Source: Candidatus Flexicrinis affinis (GTDB lineage Bacteria > Chloroflexota > Anaerolineae > Aggregatilineales > Phototrophicaceae). From it: 64,000 nucleotides of DNA. The translations under genes were made by a program, and so were the position numbers. Positions within the stretch are counted from its first letter, which is position 1. Each line of letters starts with the position of its first letter. This document shows positions 1 to 8,026 of this stretch, one piece after another. The notes under the pieces were generated by a model. The model made no database searches. It worked only from the letters and a program-made list of their open reading frames with translations, and was not told the DNA's origin. Where the stretch lies: NCBI GenBank assembly GCA_016716525.1, contig JADJWE010000001.1:434001-498000 (forward strand), written 5' to 3'.

Positions 1-316
1 CTTCCAGCGGATCGCTAACGCCGGACGTCTCGATGATGATGTACTCCGGCGATTCCGGACGGCCGAGCGCGTCGCGTACAGCTTTGACAAGGTCGTCACG
101 GATGGTGCAGCAGATGCACCCGTTCGAAAGGCTGTAAGTCTCGCCTTCTACATTGACCACCAACTGCGAGTCGATGTTGACTGCGCCGAAGTCGTTGACG
201 AGTACGGCGATCCGCAAGCCGTGGTCTGCGCTCAAAATGCGATTGAGCAGGGTGGTCTTGCCGGCGCCCAGAAAGCCGGTGATGATTGTGAGTGGAGTTG
301 GGTTGTTGACGTCCAT
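1..316 (-). CDS. CobW/COG0523-family G3E GTPase (partial, C-terminus outside window)
   Basis: Only the first 105 codons are present; the gene runs off the left edge. Reading the minus strand from the ATG at 314-316 gives a P-loop GFLGAGKTT at residues 14-22 and a CxCC metal-binding motif (CICC, residues 67-70), followed by IIIETSG. That combination is diagnostic of the COG0523/CobW branch of G3E P-loop GTPases. These proteins act as metal chaperones, for zinc or cobalt, or as insertases for metalloenzymes such as nitrile hydratase. The metal cannot be told from this fragment. The SIS-domain gene upstream ends 13 bp before this start on the same strand, so the two are probably cotranscribed, though no functional link is obvious. 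Confidence 0.93.
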   Translation of the reverse strand, partial: MDVNNPTPLTIITGFLGAGKTTLLNRILSADHGLRIAVLVNDFGAVNIDSQLVVNVEGETYSLSNGCICCTIRDDLVKAVRDALGRPESPEYIIIETSGVSDPLE

Positions 317-329
317 ATCCGTTCCGCCG

Positions 330-1364
330 TCAGCGGGTGACTGTGACTTTGGTCAGGCCGCGGGGCTGATCGACCGAGTGGCCCTTTGCGTGCGCCAACC
401 TCAGCGCGAAGACCTGCCCGGGGATGACGCTGACGATCGGTGTCAGCCACTCGGGAATGCGCTGAGGAATGGGCATGCGCACTTCCGCCTTGGCCAAGGC
501 GTCCTCCGAATCGGAGATGACAAGGCGGCGGGCCTGTCGTTCGCCCAGCTTGTCAAGCAGATCGAGCATCGCGGGCAGAGTCGCCCCGCTCGGTGCGACC
601 GCAATTGCCGGAAATGCCGGTTGGATAATGGCGATCGGGCCGTGACGGAAATCCGCTTCGCTGTATCCGCTGCCAGTGACGTAGCACAGCTCCTGCACCT
701 TGAGCGTAATCTCGAACGCCGTGGCGTAGTTGTAGCCACGGCCGATGACGGCGAAATTCGGCATGTAGGTAAACGGCGCGGCATCGATTCCCGCCGAAAG
801 GCCCAACGTCTGCGCCGCCCACGACGGAACCTGTGCAATCGCGGTATGGTCGTTTGCATCGCCGGTGAATGCTGCCGCAAGCATGGCGACCGCCGTCAGT
901 TCGGCGGTGTAGGTCTTGGTCGCCGCGACGCTCTTTTCGATGCCCGCGCTCAAGTCGATGTGATGATCGGAGACCTGCGCAAGCGGCGATGATGCATCGT
1001 TGGTGAGGCTCAGGGTCAGCGCGCCTTGCGAACGGGCGTGTTCGACCACGCTTCGAATGTCGACCGACGCTCCGCTTTGGCTGATACCGACGACCAGCGC
1101 ACGCCGGAAGTTGATGGATGCGTGATATAGTGAGTTGACCGATGGCGTCGCCAGCCCGACGTATAGCCCGCACTTGATGCCCCACACGTACTGCGCGTAA
1201 CGCGCTGCATTGTCGGAGGTGCCGCGCGCGGCGATCACGACATAGTCTGGCGCAAAGGCACGGATCGCCTCTGCCGCCGCGGTAACCGCGGCCTGCTGCG
1301 ACTCGATCAGGCGCGCAAGGCTGGAAGGTTGTTCGTGGATTTCAAGTTCGAGGGTCGTGGTCAC
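330..1364 (-). CDS. SIS-domain sugar isomerase/deaminase (GlmS isomerase-like, no glutaminase domain)
   Basis: The 344-residue protein has two SIS (sugar isomerase) domains. The first carries GTS at residues 48-50, SQSG at 95-98 and the EKSVAATKT signature at about 143-151, all typical of the isomerase half of glucosamine-6-phosphate synthase. The N-terminal Cys glutaminase half of GlmS is absent, so it cannot make GlcN6P from glutamine. Family knowledge points to a GlmD/AgaS-like amino-sugar phosphate deaminase or isomerase (GlcN6P to Fru6P), acting in the cytosol. The start is a GTG with GGAG seven bases upstream. The exact substrate is inferred; an aldose-ketose isomerase of another sugar phosphate is possible. 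Confidence 0.88.
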   Translation of the reverse strand: MTTTLELEIHEQPSSLARLIESQQAAVTAAAEAIRAFAPDYVVIAARGTSDNAARYAQYVWGIKCGLYVGLATPSVNSLYHASINFRRALVVGISQSGASVDIRSVVEHARSQGALTLSLTNDASSPLAQVSDHHIDLSAGIEKSVAATKTYTAELTAVAMLAAAFTGDANDHTAIAQVPSWAAQTLGLSAGIDAAPFTYMPNFAVIGRGYNYATAFEITLKVQELCYVTGSGYSEADFRHGPIAIIQPAFPAIAVAPSGATLPAMLDLLDKLGERQARRLVISDSEDALAKAEVRMPIPQRIPEWLTPIVSVIPGQVFALRLAHAKGHSVDQPRGLTKVTVTR

Positions 1365-1393
1365 GCCGCTGCTCCGCTGTTGCCGAGGTTATT

Positions 1394-1430
1394 CGATGAC
1401 GACGATGATCTTGCGCACCCATCGTCATCG
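1394..1430. promoter_or_regulatory. Inverted repeat in the leader of the SIS gene
   Basis: A perfect 9-bp inverted repeat (cgatgacga at 1394-1402, tcgtcatcg at 1422-1430) with a 19-base spacer lies 30 bp upstream of the SIS-domain start. It could be an operator or a leader hairpin. No T-run follows, so it is not a typical terminator. Its function is a guess. Confidence 0.25.
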
Positions 1431-1505
1431 GTCATGGCTTAATGCTATCACAGTGGGCCGCGGGCGCGTCAGCGTGGGTACGCACTTGAGGTGTTGAACC
1501 GGGTG

Positions 1506-2375
1506 CTAGGCAAGCGCACTTACCAGCGCGACCACGAACACAATTCCCAGCACGCCAAGCAGAACGAACCCAGCGACTGGCCCGATCATCTCAGCGGTCG
1601 TGAATTTCACACCTGCCGCGCGCTGAAACAGCGTTGCCAGCGTGATAAGTGGCACGAGCAGTACGATGAGCACAAGAAGCGGGAAGGCGATCACGATGCC
1701 AAGCGGGTCGCTTTGCAGGAGTAACAGCCCAGCGATAATGGTGGATGGTGTGATTACTGCCAGATCGAGCGCGTAGGTCACCGGGGTTGTGTACGTGTCC
1801 AGCCGATCTGGCAGCGCGTTCTTGCTCAGCGCCGCCACCAATGGCGCGCCCCACACAATCAACGTGATAAGCCCGCTCGCAATTAGGAAAACCGCTAATG
1901 GCTGGATCGGTGCGCCGCTGTTGAAGATGGCGCCCAACGCGGCGCGATCGACTGACACGAATGATGCGACGAATAGAAACAGGCTCAAGGATGTCAACGC
2001 TACGTACAGCAGGAAAAGCCGGTTGTAAAACGCGCCAAACGCCATTGATGCGTACACGTAAAGAAAGTAACCCAGCACCCCGACGAGAAGCAGGTGACCT
2101 GCCATCGAACCACCGGCGCTAAGTAGAATTGCGACGAGCAGCAGCGGGCATCCCAAGAACAACGTGACTGAATCCTGCGCACGGAAACCCGCCCCGATCA
2201 GAACCGTGTCGTCGCGATAGAGCCCCCGTCCGAAGATCTGTGCGGTTACACCGCGATGTGTTACGACCTCGTAGGATTGTCCCGGCGATTTCCAGAAGAG
2301 ACCCATTCCCGAAGCGGCACCAGCCAGTGCCGCGATCAGTACCGCCAGTACATAGATCGCCAGAGGCAGCGTCAT
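1506..2375 (-). CDS. Multi-pass membrane protein of unknown function
   Basis: The 289-residue protein is almost entirely hydrophobic, with about eight predicted membrane segments broken by short charged loops. A soluble loop near residues 29-60 contains a conserved-looking GRGLYRDDTVLIGAGFRAQD stretch right after the first helix. I chose the ATG at 2373-2375 over the longer frame because GAGGG sits ten bases upstream and the first helix then starts at residue 4. The extra 20 residues of the longer frame include cysteines and charged residues that do not fit a leader. I do not recognise the family; it shows no transporter or enzyme motif. It stands alone between the SIS and globin genes. Confidence 0.75.
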   Translation of the reverse strand: MTLPLAIYVLAVLIAALAGAASGMGLFWKSPGQSYEVVTHRGVTAQIFGRGLYRDDTVLIGAGFRAQDSVTLFLGCPLLLVAILLSAGGSMAGHLLLVGVLGYFLYVYASMAFGAFYNRLFLLYVALTSLSLFLFVASFVSVDRAALGAIFNSGAPIQPLAVFLIASGLITLIVWGAPLVAALSKNALPDRLDTYTTPVTYALDLAVITPSTIIAGLLLLQSDPLGIVIAFPLLVLIVLLVPLITLATLFQRAAGVKFTTAEMIGPVAGFVLLGVLGIVFVVALVSALA

Positions 2376-2574
2376 GACTCGATTGCCCTCAAACTGTGGA
2401 AACGAACACTCTGAGCATAGGCTGGTCCACAGCACTGCCGGTAGTGCGGAAGGTCACGAACCAGCCCTGAAGAAGTGCAGTTCGGTCCGTTGCGTGGCGG
2501 TCGTTCGCGCGCTTTGCGCAGCGCTGCCTCGAGGCCGATCATGAACCCATCTTGTGAATCGCCGTGGAATCGAA

Positions 2575-2598
2575 CGCCCGGCCTGTAACGACCGGGCG
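2575..2598 (-). terminator. Possible terminator hairpin after the globin pair
   Basis: A perfect 7-bp GC-only stem (cgcccgg 2575-2581 / ccgggcg 2592-2598) with a 10-base loop lies 24 bp downstream of the globin stop. The following minus-strand bases are only weakly T-rich, so this is tentative. The rest of 2376-2621 shows nothing else. Confidence 0.35.
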
Positions 2599-2621
2599 CT
2601 CGAAGTGTGACTGAGGTGGAA

Positions 2622-3047
2622 TTAGTTGAGCTGCAGCTCGTACAGGTCGGCCGTCACCTTGTTGACGAGAGTCGTGTACAGCGTGACCCATGCGTCCTGC
2701 GCTTCCGCCGTAAATGACTCGCCCAGCATCGTGCTCAGCGTCGTGATCAACGCCTGTCCGACCGTGTTGTAGTGGTCGGCGGTGACACCGTAGCCGACGT
2801 GCCGCGAACCCAGCGCATTGAGCGGCCCATCGAGGCTGTCCAGGTTGCCGACGTTGACCAATGCCACGCTCAGCATCTGCATGAGCTTGCGGCCCTGCTC
2901 CTTCATGTCACCGCGGAACATTGGACGCAGGGTGGGGTCGAACTCGAAGAGGAAGCCGTAGAATGTTTCGGCAACCGCGTCCGCATTCGCCGCAATGATG
3001 GGTGTTGCACTTTGAATGATCTCAATTTGACGATTAGAAAGGGACAT
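2622..3047 (-). CDS. Single-domain globin (flavohaemoglobin-type globin fold), copy A
   Basis: The 141-residue protein matches the globin domain of flavohaemoglobins and Vitreoscilla-type haemoglobins without the reductase part. Key haem-pocket residues can be placed by comparison with E. coli Hmp: Tyr30 at B10 (TFYGFLF), Gln51 near E7, and the proximal His83 at F8 in RHVGYGV, followed by the typical DHYNTVGQALI stretch. These residues fit O2 or NO binding and NO dioxygenation or O2 sensing in the cytosol. GGAG lies eight bases before the ATG. A second, diverged globin gene sits 86 bp upstream on the same strand. The electron donor for any enzymatic activity is not encoded here. Confidence 0.93.
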   Translation of the reverse strand: MSLSNRQIEIIQSATPIIAANADAVAETFYGFLFEFDPTLRPMFRGDMKEQGRKLMQMLSVALVNVGNLDSLDGPLNALGSRHVGYGVTADHYNTVGQALITTLSTMLGESFTAEAQDAWVTLYTTLVNKVTADLYELQLN

Positions 3048-3133
3048 CTGAATGGCTCCGTGATCACTGTTCTATGCGATGGTCAAACAGTAATCCGCGA
3101 TCGTTCAGAAATCGTCTAGAAGCCGAAATACCC

Positions 3134-3547
3134 TCAGCGCGCTCCGCTGATAGCCAACCCTGCCAGCATGTCGTACGTTTTCTGCCATGCTCTGGTCACC
3201 GGCGTCGTCATTATTGTCGGGCACACCTCGCGCATCGCCCAGATGAGTGCCTCGCCAACGGTTGCATAGTGCCTATTGTGAACACCGTAGCCGGCATGCC
3301 GCTGGCCAAGTTCACGCGTAGCTTGCCCCAGCGTATCCGGGGTGTCGAGCGCGTTCACGAGGCTCGCCAACATCTGCATCAACTTGGCCCGCTGCAGATC
3401 CATGTCGCTCACAAACAGCCGTTCAACTTCAGGATCGAGGTCGAACAAGCGTGCATAGAACAGCTCGGCGATATCTTCGTTCTGGGGCGCAATGTACGTG
3501 AAGCTGTGTCGAACGAGGTTCTTTTCGTATTCGCTAAGGGCTTCCAC
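3134..3547 (-). CDS. Single-domain globin, copy B
   Basis: This 137-residue globin is a paralogue of the next gene: both share the LMQMLAS/LMQMLSV helix, RHAGYGV/RHVGYGV around the proximal histidine and HYxTVGxALI. The pocket residues are Tyr31 (B10), Gln52 (E7 region) and His84 (F8). The start is GTG, supported by AAAGGAGA six bases upstream. Its start lies only 11 bp after the stop of the SARP regulator gene, so the regulator and both globins look like one transcription unit. The C-terminus is a few residues shorter than copy A. Its likely role is O2 or NO binding; division of labour between the copies cannot be judged from sequence. Confidence 0.93.
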   Translation of the reverse strand: MEALSEYEKNLVRHSFTYIAPQNEDIAELFYARLFDLDPEVERLFVSDMDLQRAKLMQMLASLVNALDTPDTLGQATRELGQRHAGYGVHNRHYATVGEALIWAMREVCPTIMTTPVTRAWQKTYDMLAGLAISGAR

Positions 3548-3558
3548 GGTTCTCTCCT

Positions 3559-6500
3559 TTAGCCGTGTAATGACGATAAGGAGGTAACGGCAAGGCGGAC
3601 GGCGAGCTCGCCGGCGGCTTGGCGGGTTATGGGTGGACGGGTCACCGTGCCCGGTACAGTATCGAGAACGAGGCGACAGGCCTCGCGAGCATCGGCCTCG
3701 CTGCGCGGTTCATCCAGCACGACACGCGCGAGATCCACAGCATCATCAACCTGACCCGAATGAAGCAGCGCCTGAGCTAGCGCGCTGAGCGCCCCCATCT
3801 GCAATGGAACGGCGCCTATGCTCGCCGCGAGATGGGCGGCCAATGCCGCTGCCTGTATCGGCTCGGCGCGCCGGTCGACGCCCGGCAGTGCGCGCATGCG
3901 CTGAACGAGCGCTGTCAGCCACGCGCTTTGCAGCTCGGATGCGATGCTGGACGCTTTGTCGAGGTGGAAACGCGCGGCGGTCATCTCGTTGAGCCGCCAA
4001 CTCACGCGGACGAGATGGGCCAGCGCGAACGCCTTGCCCCATCGGTTTTCGATTTCCTCGGCCTGTGCCACGCTGCGCTTGAGGTAGTCGCGCGCTGCCG
4101 CATAATCGCCTAGGCCGTACGATGCGCGGCCAAGCGTTGCAAGGGCCACCGCCCGCTGCACCCGGCTTCCGATCATCGTGCCGGCACGCAGGGCCGAGTC
4201 GGCGTCGCGCAGCGCGGCCTCATAGTCTCCCACTTTGCAGTCGACATCCGCCAGCAGGTTGAGGAAGCGAACGCGGTCGTTGGATGTTGCGGCGTCCTCG
4301 TTGAACGCAAACCCCTCCATCAACAGGCTGCGCGCTTCCTCGTAGCTTCCATAGACGGCCGCGATATCGCCCAAGCGGAACAGGATCAACGCCGCCGTCT
4401 GGTAGTCGTCCATCTGTTGCGCGTAGTCGAGGGCGTTCTCGAAATCGACCTTTGCGGCCTCGAAGTCCCCCTGACCGTAAGCTGCGTGAGCGAGGGCCGC
4501 GTACGATTGGCGGCGCAGCAGCAGGTCGTCCGGCGGGAGTTGTTCGATCGCTGCGGCAAGCGCCTCACGTACTTCGGAATAGCCGCCAGTCGCCGTAAGC
4601 AGGATGTGATAGTACGCGCTCACCCGTGCGTACAGCCGGTGATCTCGGGCGCTGTCGAACACGTCGAGCGCCTGCTGGAGATGACGCACGCCTTCGCTGT
4701 AGTTGTTGAGCGCCTTGTAGTAGTAGAAGAACCCTTCGGTCAGCGGTTCGACCCAGTCGGCTCGCCGGCGCTGAATGGCATGCTGCCATGCGCTGTTGAG
4801 GTTGTCGATATCCTGAACGAACTCCGCCAACGAGTCGTTGGCCGCATAGTTGGCGAGCTGCGGGACGATCTCATGGCACCAGTTCACCATCTCGTCGCAC
4901 AGCGCCTCGACGGCTTGCTCATATATCTCTGGATCCGCGGCCAGTTTTTCGGCCAAGAAGCCGCGCAGCAGGGGATGAACATGGCACCGCCCGCCGCGTA
5001 CGGACATCAATGACCGGTCTGCCAGCGAGGTTAGCACCAGTGCCGGCTCGCCAGTCACGGCCACCGCGGTATCGAGCCAAAAGTCGCCGTTGAACACAGC
5101 CAGTTTGGTCGCGGCACGCCGATCGCGCTCGTCCAAGTGCTGCCATGTCCACTCGAACACCGCGCGCATCGATCGCTGCCGTTCGGGCACATCGGTACCG
5201 GTATAGGTCAAGAAGTCGCCGCTTCGCCGGATTTCGTCGAGAATCTGCGCGGTAGGCATCAGGCGCGTCCATGCCGCCGCGAGCTCTATCGCTAGCGGAT
5301 TGCCTTCGACGACGCGGCACAGTTCGATGACATCGTTAAGCTCCTCGGACAGATCCACGTGCCCGCTCAACCGCTCTACAGTCAAGGCGAACAAGCGTAC
5401 CGCCGGATAGTCTGACGCGGCCGCGGCCGCTTCGTCCGGCGCTTCGAGGCCGTCGACGGCGATGACGTGCTCTGCTTTGATATTGAGCCGTGTCTGGCTC
5501 GTGACCAACACCTTGATCGATCGTGCGGCAGTCACAAGCCGTTCGACGAGATCCGCGATGCCGACGACCTGCTCGGCCGTATCGAAGATGAGGAGCAGTT
5601 CGCGCCCATACAAGTGCTCGATCAAGCGCCGCTCAAGCGGGAGTTCAGACGTGCTGAGACGCAGCGTTCCGACAATTGCGGCGATTGTCCCGCCGGCATC
5701 CTGCACGTGATCCAATGCCACGACCGCCGCTCCATCCGGAAACTGATCGGACAGCCGCGCGGCACTGTCCAGCGCTAGTCTCGTCTTGCCGCTTCCACCC
5801 GGCCCGACCAGCGAGACGACGCGCACGTCAGGGCGCGCGAGCAGTGAATCGAGCCGCTGCTGCAGGGCCGGCCGCGCCACAAACGGCAGATCTGGGAGTG
5901 CGATGGGGCCGAGCGAACTCGCTTCTTCCTGCGGGGCCAACTCGCCGCTGGCGATCTGCTCCATGACCTCTTCGGTCTGTGCGTCGGGCTCAAGGCCGAG
6001 TTCCTCGTCCAGCAGCTTCACGCACGTTTCGTACTGTGCAAGGGCTTGGCTGCGCTGGCCGGTGAGCGCGAGCAGCTTGATGAGCGCGCGGTGCGCTGGC
6101 TCCCACAGCGGGTCGATCTGCAGCGCACGCATTGCAGACTCGATGCCCTGTTTGTACAACCGTTTCGCGATTGCGTAGTCTGTCAGGCGGCCGTACGCCT
6201 CGATGACGTGCCCGCGAATGCGTTCGGCTTCCAGCAGGTACCAGCCTTCGAACCCGCGCGCAGATTTGATCGCAAACCCGCGCAGGAAGTCCCCGGTATA
6301 CAGCAGCAAGGCATCTTTGAGCTGATCGGCAGAAACGGCGGATAGCGTCTCGTGCAAGGCGACCGTGCGGTCGGCTTGATTAAGCGCCTGCACGACGCTG
6401 CCATAGTCGACCCATACCGGCGCGGCGGGATCGATGCCGACCGTGTAACGCGAGATCGCAAGATACGGGCCAAGCTGCTTTTGCAGGTCGGACAGGGCCG

Positions 6501-6717
6501 TGCGCAAATTGCCCATCGTCCGTTCTTGTGTCAAATCGTCCCACAACATCGCGCCGAGGGCCTCGCGCGGGTGTTCACGCCGCGTGCAGGCGAGATACAC
6601 CAGCAGGGCATCGACCTTGCGAGAGATGAACGGCTTGATGGGTGTACCACCGACCTCGGCCGAGAATCCGCCAAACGTCGTGATGCGCAGCGGATGCAGC
6701 GTTGGGGATGACGTCAT
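3559..6717 (-). CDS. SARP-type transcriptional regulator: winged helix, BTAD, NB-ARC-like ATPase and TPR
   Basis: The 1052-residue protein begins with an OmpR/PhoB-like winged helix (about residues 8-105, with RKVDALLVYLA and GNLRTALSDL). A BTAD helical domain follows at about 140-250. A STAND/NB-ARC-type ATPase comes next, with Walker A VGPGGSGKT near residue 305 and a Walker B-like LLLIFD near 375. The C-terminal half is a long TPR array (about 600-1000). This is the AfsR/large-SARP layout, common in Actinobacteria and Chloroflexota, where ATP-driven oligomerisation and TPR ligand sensing control DNA binding. I chose the ATG at 6715-6717 because it has AGGA upstream and avoids overlap with moaA. 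The two globin genes follow after 11 bp. Target genes are unknown. Confidence 0.92.
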   Translation of the reverse strand: MTSSPTLHPLRITTFGGFSAEVGGTPIKPFISRKVDALLVYLACTRREHPREALGAMLWDDLTQERTMGNLRTALSDLQKQLGPYLAISRYTVGIDPAAPVWVDYGSVVQALNQADRTVALHETLSAVSADQLKDALLLYTGDFLRGFAIKSARGFEGWYLLEAERIRGHVIEAYGRLTDYAIAKRLYKQGIESAMRALQIDPLWEPAHRALIKLLALTGQRSQALAQYETCVKLLDEELGLEPDAQTEEVMEQIASGELAPQEEASSLGPIALPDLPFVARPALQQRLDSLLARPDVRVVSLVGPGGSGKTRLALDSAARLSDQFPDGAAVVALDHVQDAGGTIAAIVGTLRLSTSELPLERRLIEHLYGRELLLIFDTAEQVVGIADLVERLVTAARSIKVLVTSQTRLNIKAEHVIAVDGLEAPDEAAAAASDYPAVRLFALTVERLSGHVDLSEELNDVIELCRVVEGNPLAIELAAAWTRLMPTAQILDEIRRSGDFLTYTGTDVPERQRSMRAVFEWTWQHLDERDRRAATKLAVFNGDFWLDTAVAVTGEPALVLTSLADRSLMSVRGGRCHVHPLLRGFLAEKLAADPEIYEQAVEALCDEMVNWCHEIVPQLANYAANDSLAEFVQDIDNLNSAWQHAIQRRRADWVEPLTEGFFYYYKALNNYSEGVRHLQQALDVFDSARDHRLYARVSAYYHILLTATGGYSEVREALAAAIEQLPPDDLLLRRQSYAALAHAAYGQGDFEAAKVDFENALDYAQQMDDYQTAALILFRLGDIAAVYGSYEEARSLLMEGFAFNEDAATSNDRVRFLNLLADVDCKVGDYEAALRDADSALRAGTMIGSRVQRAVALATLGRASYGLGDYAAARDYLKRSVAQAEEIENRWGKAFALAHLVRVSWRLNEMTAARFHLDKASSIASELQSAWLTALVQRMRALPGVDRRAEPIQAAALAAHLAASIGAVPLQMGALSALAQALLHSGQVDDAVDLARVVLDEPRSEADAREACRLVLDTVPGTVTRPPITRQAAGELAVRLAVTSLSSLHG

Positions 6718-6805
6718 GGACTGTCCTACAGGTTGCGCACCATGCGCCGGAGCGTAAGCTCCATTATAGGACACTTTTGGGGGAAAACGCCGAGACGTTA
6801 ACGGT

Positions 6806-7819
6806 TTAGCCGCCGATGTAGTACATCTCGATCTTCTCGCCGTCTTCGACACGGCCGCGCAGTTCCGAGTAGCGGTCGGTGCGCTTGCGCCACATCGACT
6901 GGATGAGGTCGGTCAGCTCGGCGTCAGACGCGCCTGCGCGCAGCGGGTCGCGCAGATCTGTGCCGTGGATCGCAAACAGGCATGTGTAAAGCTGACCTTC
7001 TGGCGATAGCCGCAGGCGCGAACACGCGCCGCAGAACGGCCGCGTGACCGAGGCGATCACGCCGATTTCGCCGGCACCGTCGGCGAATCCGAACCGGAGC
7101 GCCGTTTCGCTGTCGTAATTGCGGTCGAGCGGCGCGAGCGGCAAGGCGGCGCCCACCCGTTCGACGATCTCGTCGGCCGGCACGACATGATCCATCCGCC
7201 ACCCGTTGCGGGTGCCGACATCCATATACTCGATGAAACGCAGGATGTGCCCGTTGTCCTTGCACCAGCGCGCCAGGTCGACCATCGTGTGGTCGTTTAC
7301 GCCGCGCTTGACCACGGCGTTGATCTTGATTGGGCCGAAGCCGGCGTCGACTGCCGCGTCGATCCCGCGCAGCACGGCGTCCACGTCTGATTTGTCGCCG
7401 TTGAGTGCACGGAAGGTCGCATTGTCGAGGCTGTCGAGGCTGACGGTGATGCGCTTCAAGCCAGCGTCACGCAGCGCCTTCGCCTTGTTGGGCAGGAAGT
7501 AGGCGTTGGTCGTCATGGCGATGTCTTCGATACCGCCGACGTTCGCCAACATCCCGACCAACAGCTCGAGGTCATGTCGCATCAGCGGCTCACCGCCGGT
7601 CAGCCGCAGCTTGGTGACACCTTGCGTGGCCATCAGTGCAGCGACACGTGCGATCTCCTCAAACGTGAGCAGTTTTTCGCGCGCGAGGAACTTGTAGCGT
7701 TCGCCGAAAATCTCCTCCGGCATGCAGTACGAGCAGCGGAAATTGCAGCGGTCGGTGACCGAAATCCGCAGGTCGCGCAGCGGGCGTTTGAAGCGATCGA
7801 CAACAGGGTGTTCCGTCAT
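6806..7819 (-). CDS. moaA: GTP 3',8-cyclase MoaA (molybdenum cofactor biosynthesis)
   Basis: The 337-residue radical SAM enzyme converts GTP to 3',8-cyclo-GTP, the first step of molybdopterin synthesis. The N-terminal SAM cluster motif is C25-x3-C29-x2-C32 (CNFRCSYC) and LTGGEP follows near residue 75. The C-terminal second [4Fe-4S] cluster ligands are C263, C266 and C280 (CGAC then YTC). The protein ends in the double glycine that MoaA needs for activity. All diagnostic elements are present and the length is normal. No other moa gene is next to it. A perfect TATAAT lies 115 bp upstream on the same strand, so it probably has its own promoter. Confidence 0.97.
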   Translation of the reverse strand: MTEHPVVDRFKRPLRDLRISVTDRCNFRCSYCMPEEIFGERYKFLAREKLLTFEEIARVAALMATQGVTKLRLTGGEPLMRHDLELLVGMLANVGGIEDIAMTTNAYFLPNKAKALRDAGLKRITVSLDSLDNATFRALNGDKSDVDAVLRGIDAAVDAGFGPIKINAVVKRGVNDHTMVDLARWCKDNGHILRFIEYMDVGTRNGWRMDHVVPADEIVERVGAALPLAPLDRNYDSETALRFGFADGAGEIGVIASVTRPFCGACSRLRLSPEGQLYTCLFAIHGTDLRDPLRAGASDAELTDLIQSMWRKRTDRYSELRGRVEDGEKIEMYYIGG

Positions 7820-7933
7820 GTCTGACTTTCAGATAAGGTCCGACGTGAAATGCATGATGCCATGGTACGCGAAGAATCGATTGATGTCACGCAGTCGTAG
7901 TCCAGACGCGGCGTGCGCCCGACTCCATACGTC

Positions 7934-7939
7934 ATTATA
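7934..7939 (-). promoter_or_regulatory. Probable -10 box for moaA
   Basis: The minus strand reads TATAAT here, with a poor -35. It would give a leader of roughly 105 bases before moaA. The leader (7820-7930) contains no ORF. I did not identify a Moco riboswitch fold by eye. Confidence 0.45.
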
Positions 7940-7978
7940 GAACATTCGTACGGAAAGTGTTGGGCGGATCACGTGAAA

Positions 7979-8015
7979 GCAGGCGGCAACCGGGCTGCGG
8001 CTGCCGCCCGCCTGC
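7979..8015 (-). terminator. Probable terminator of the pullulanase gene
   Basis: A long GC-rich stem (gcaggcggca 7979-7988 against tgccgcccgcctgc 8002-8015, one bulged C) begins 11 bases after the pullulanase stop and is followed on the minus strand by TTTC. CACGTG palindromes flank it. The T-run is short, so it may be a weak or assisted terminator. Confidence 0.45.
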
Positions 8016-8026
8016 ATACCACGTGT

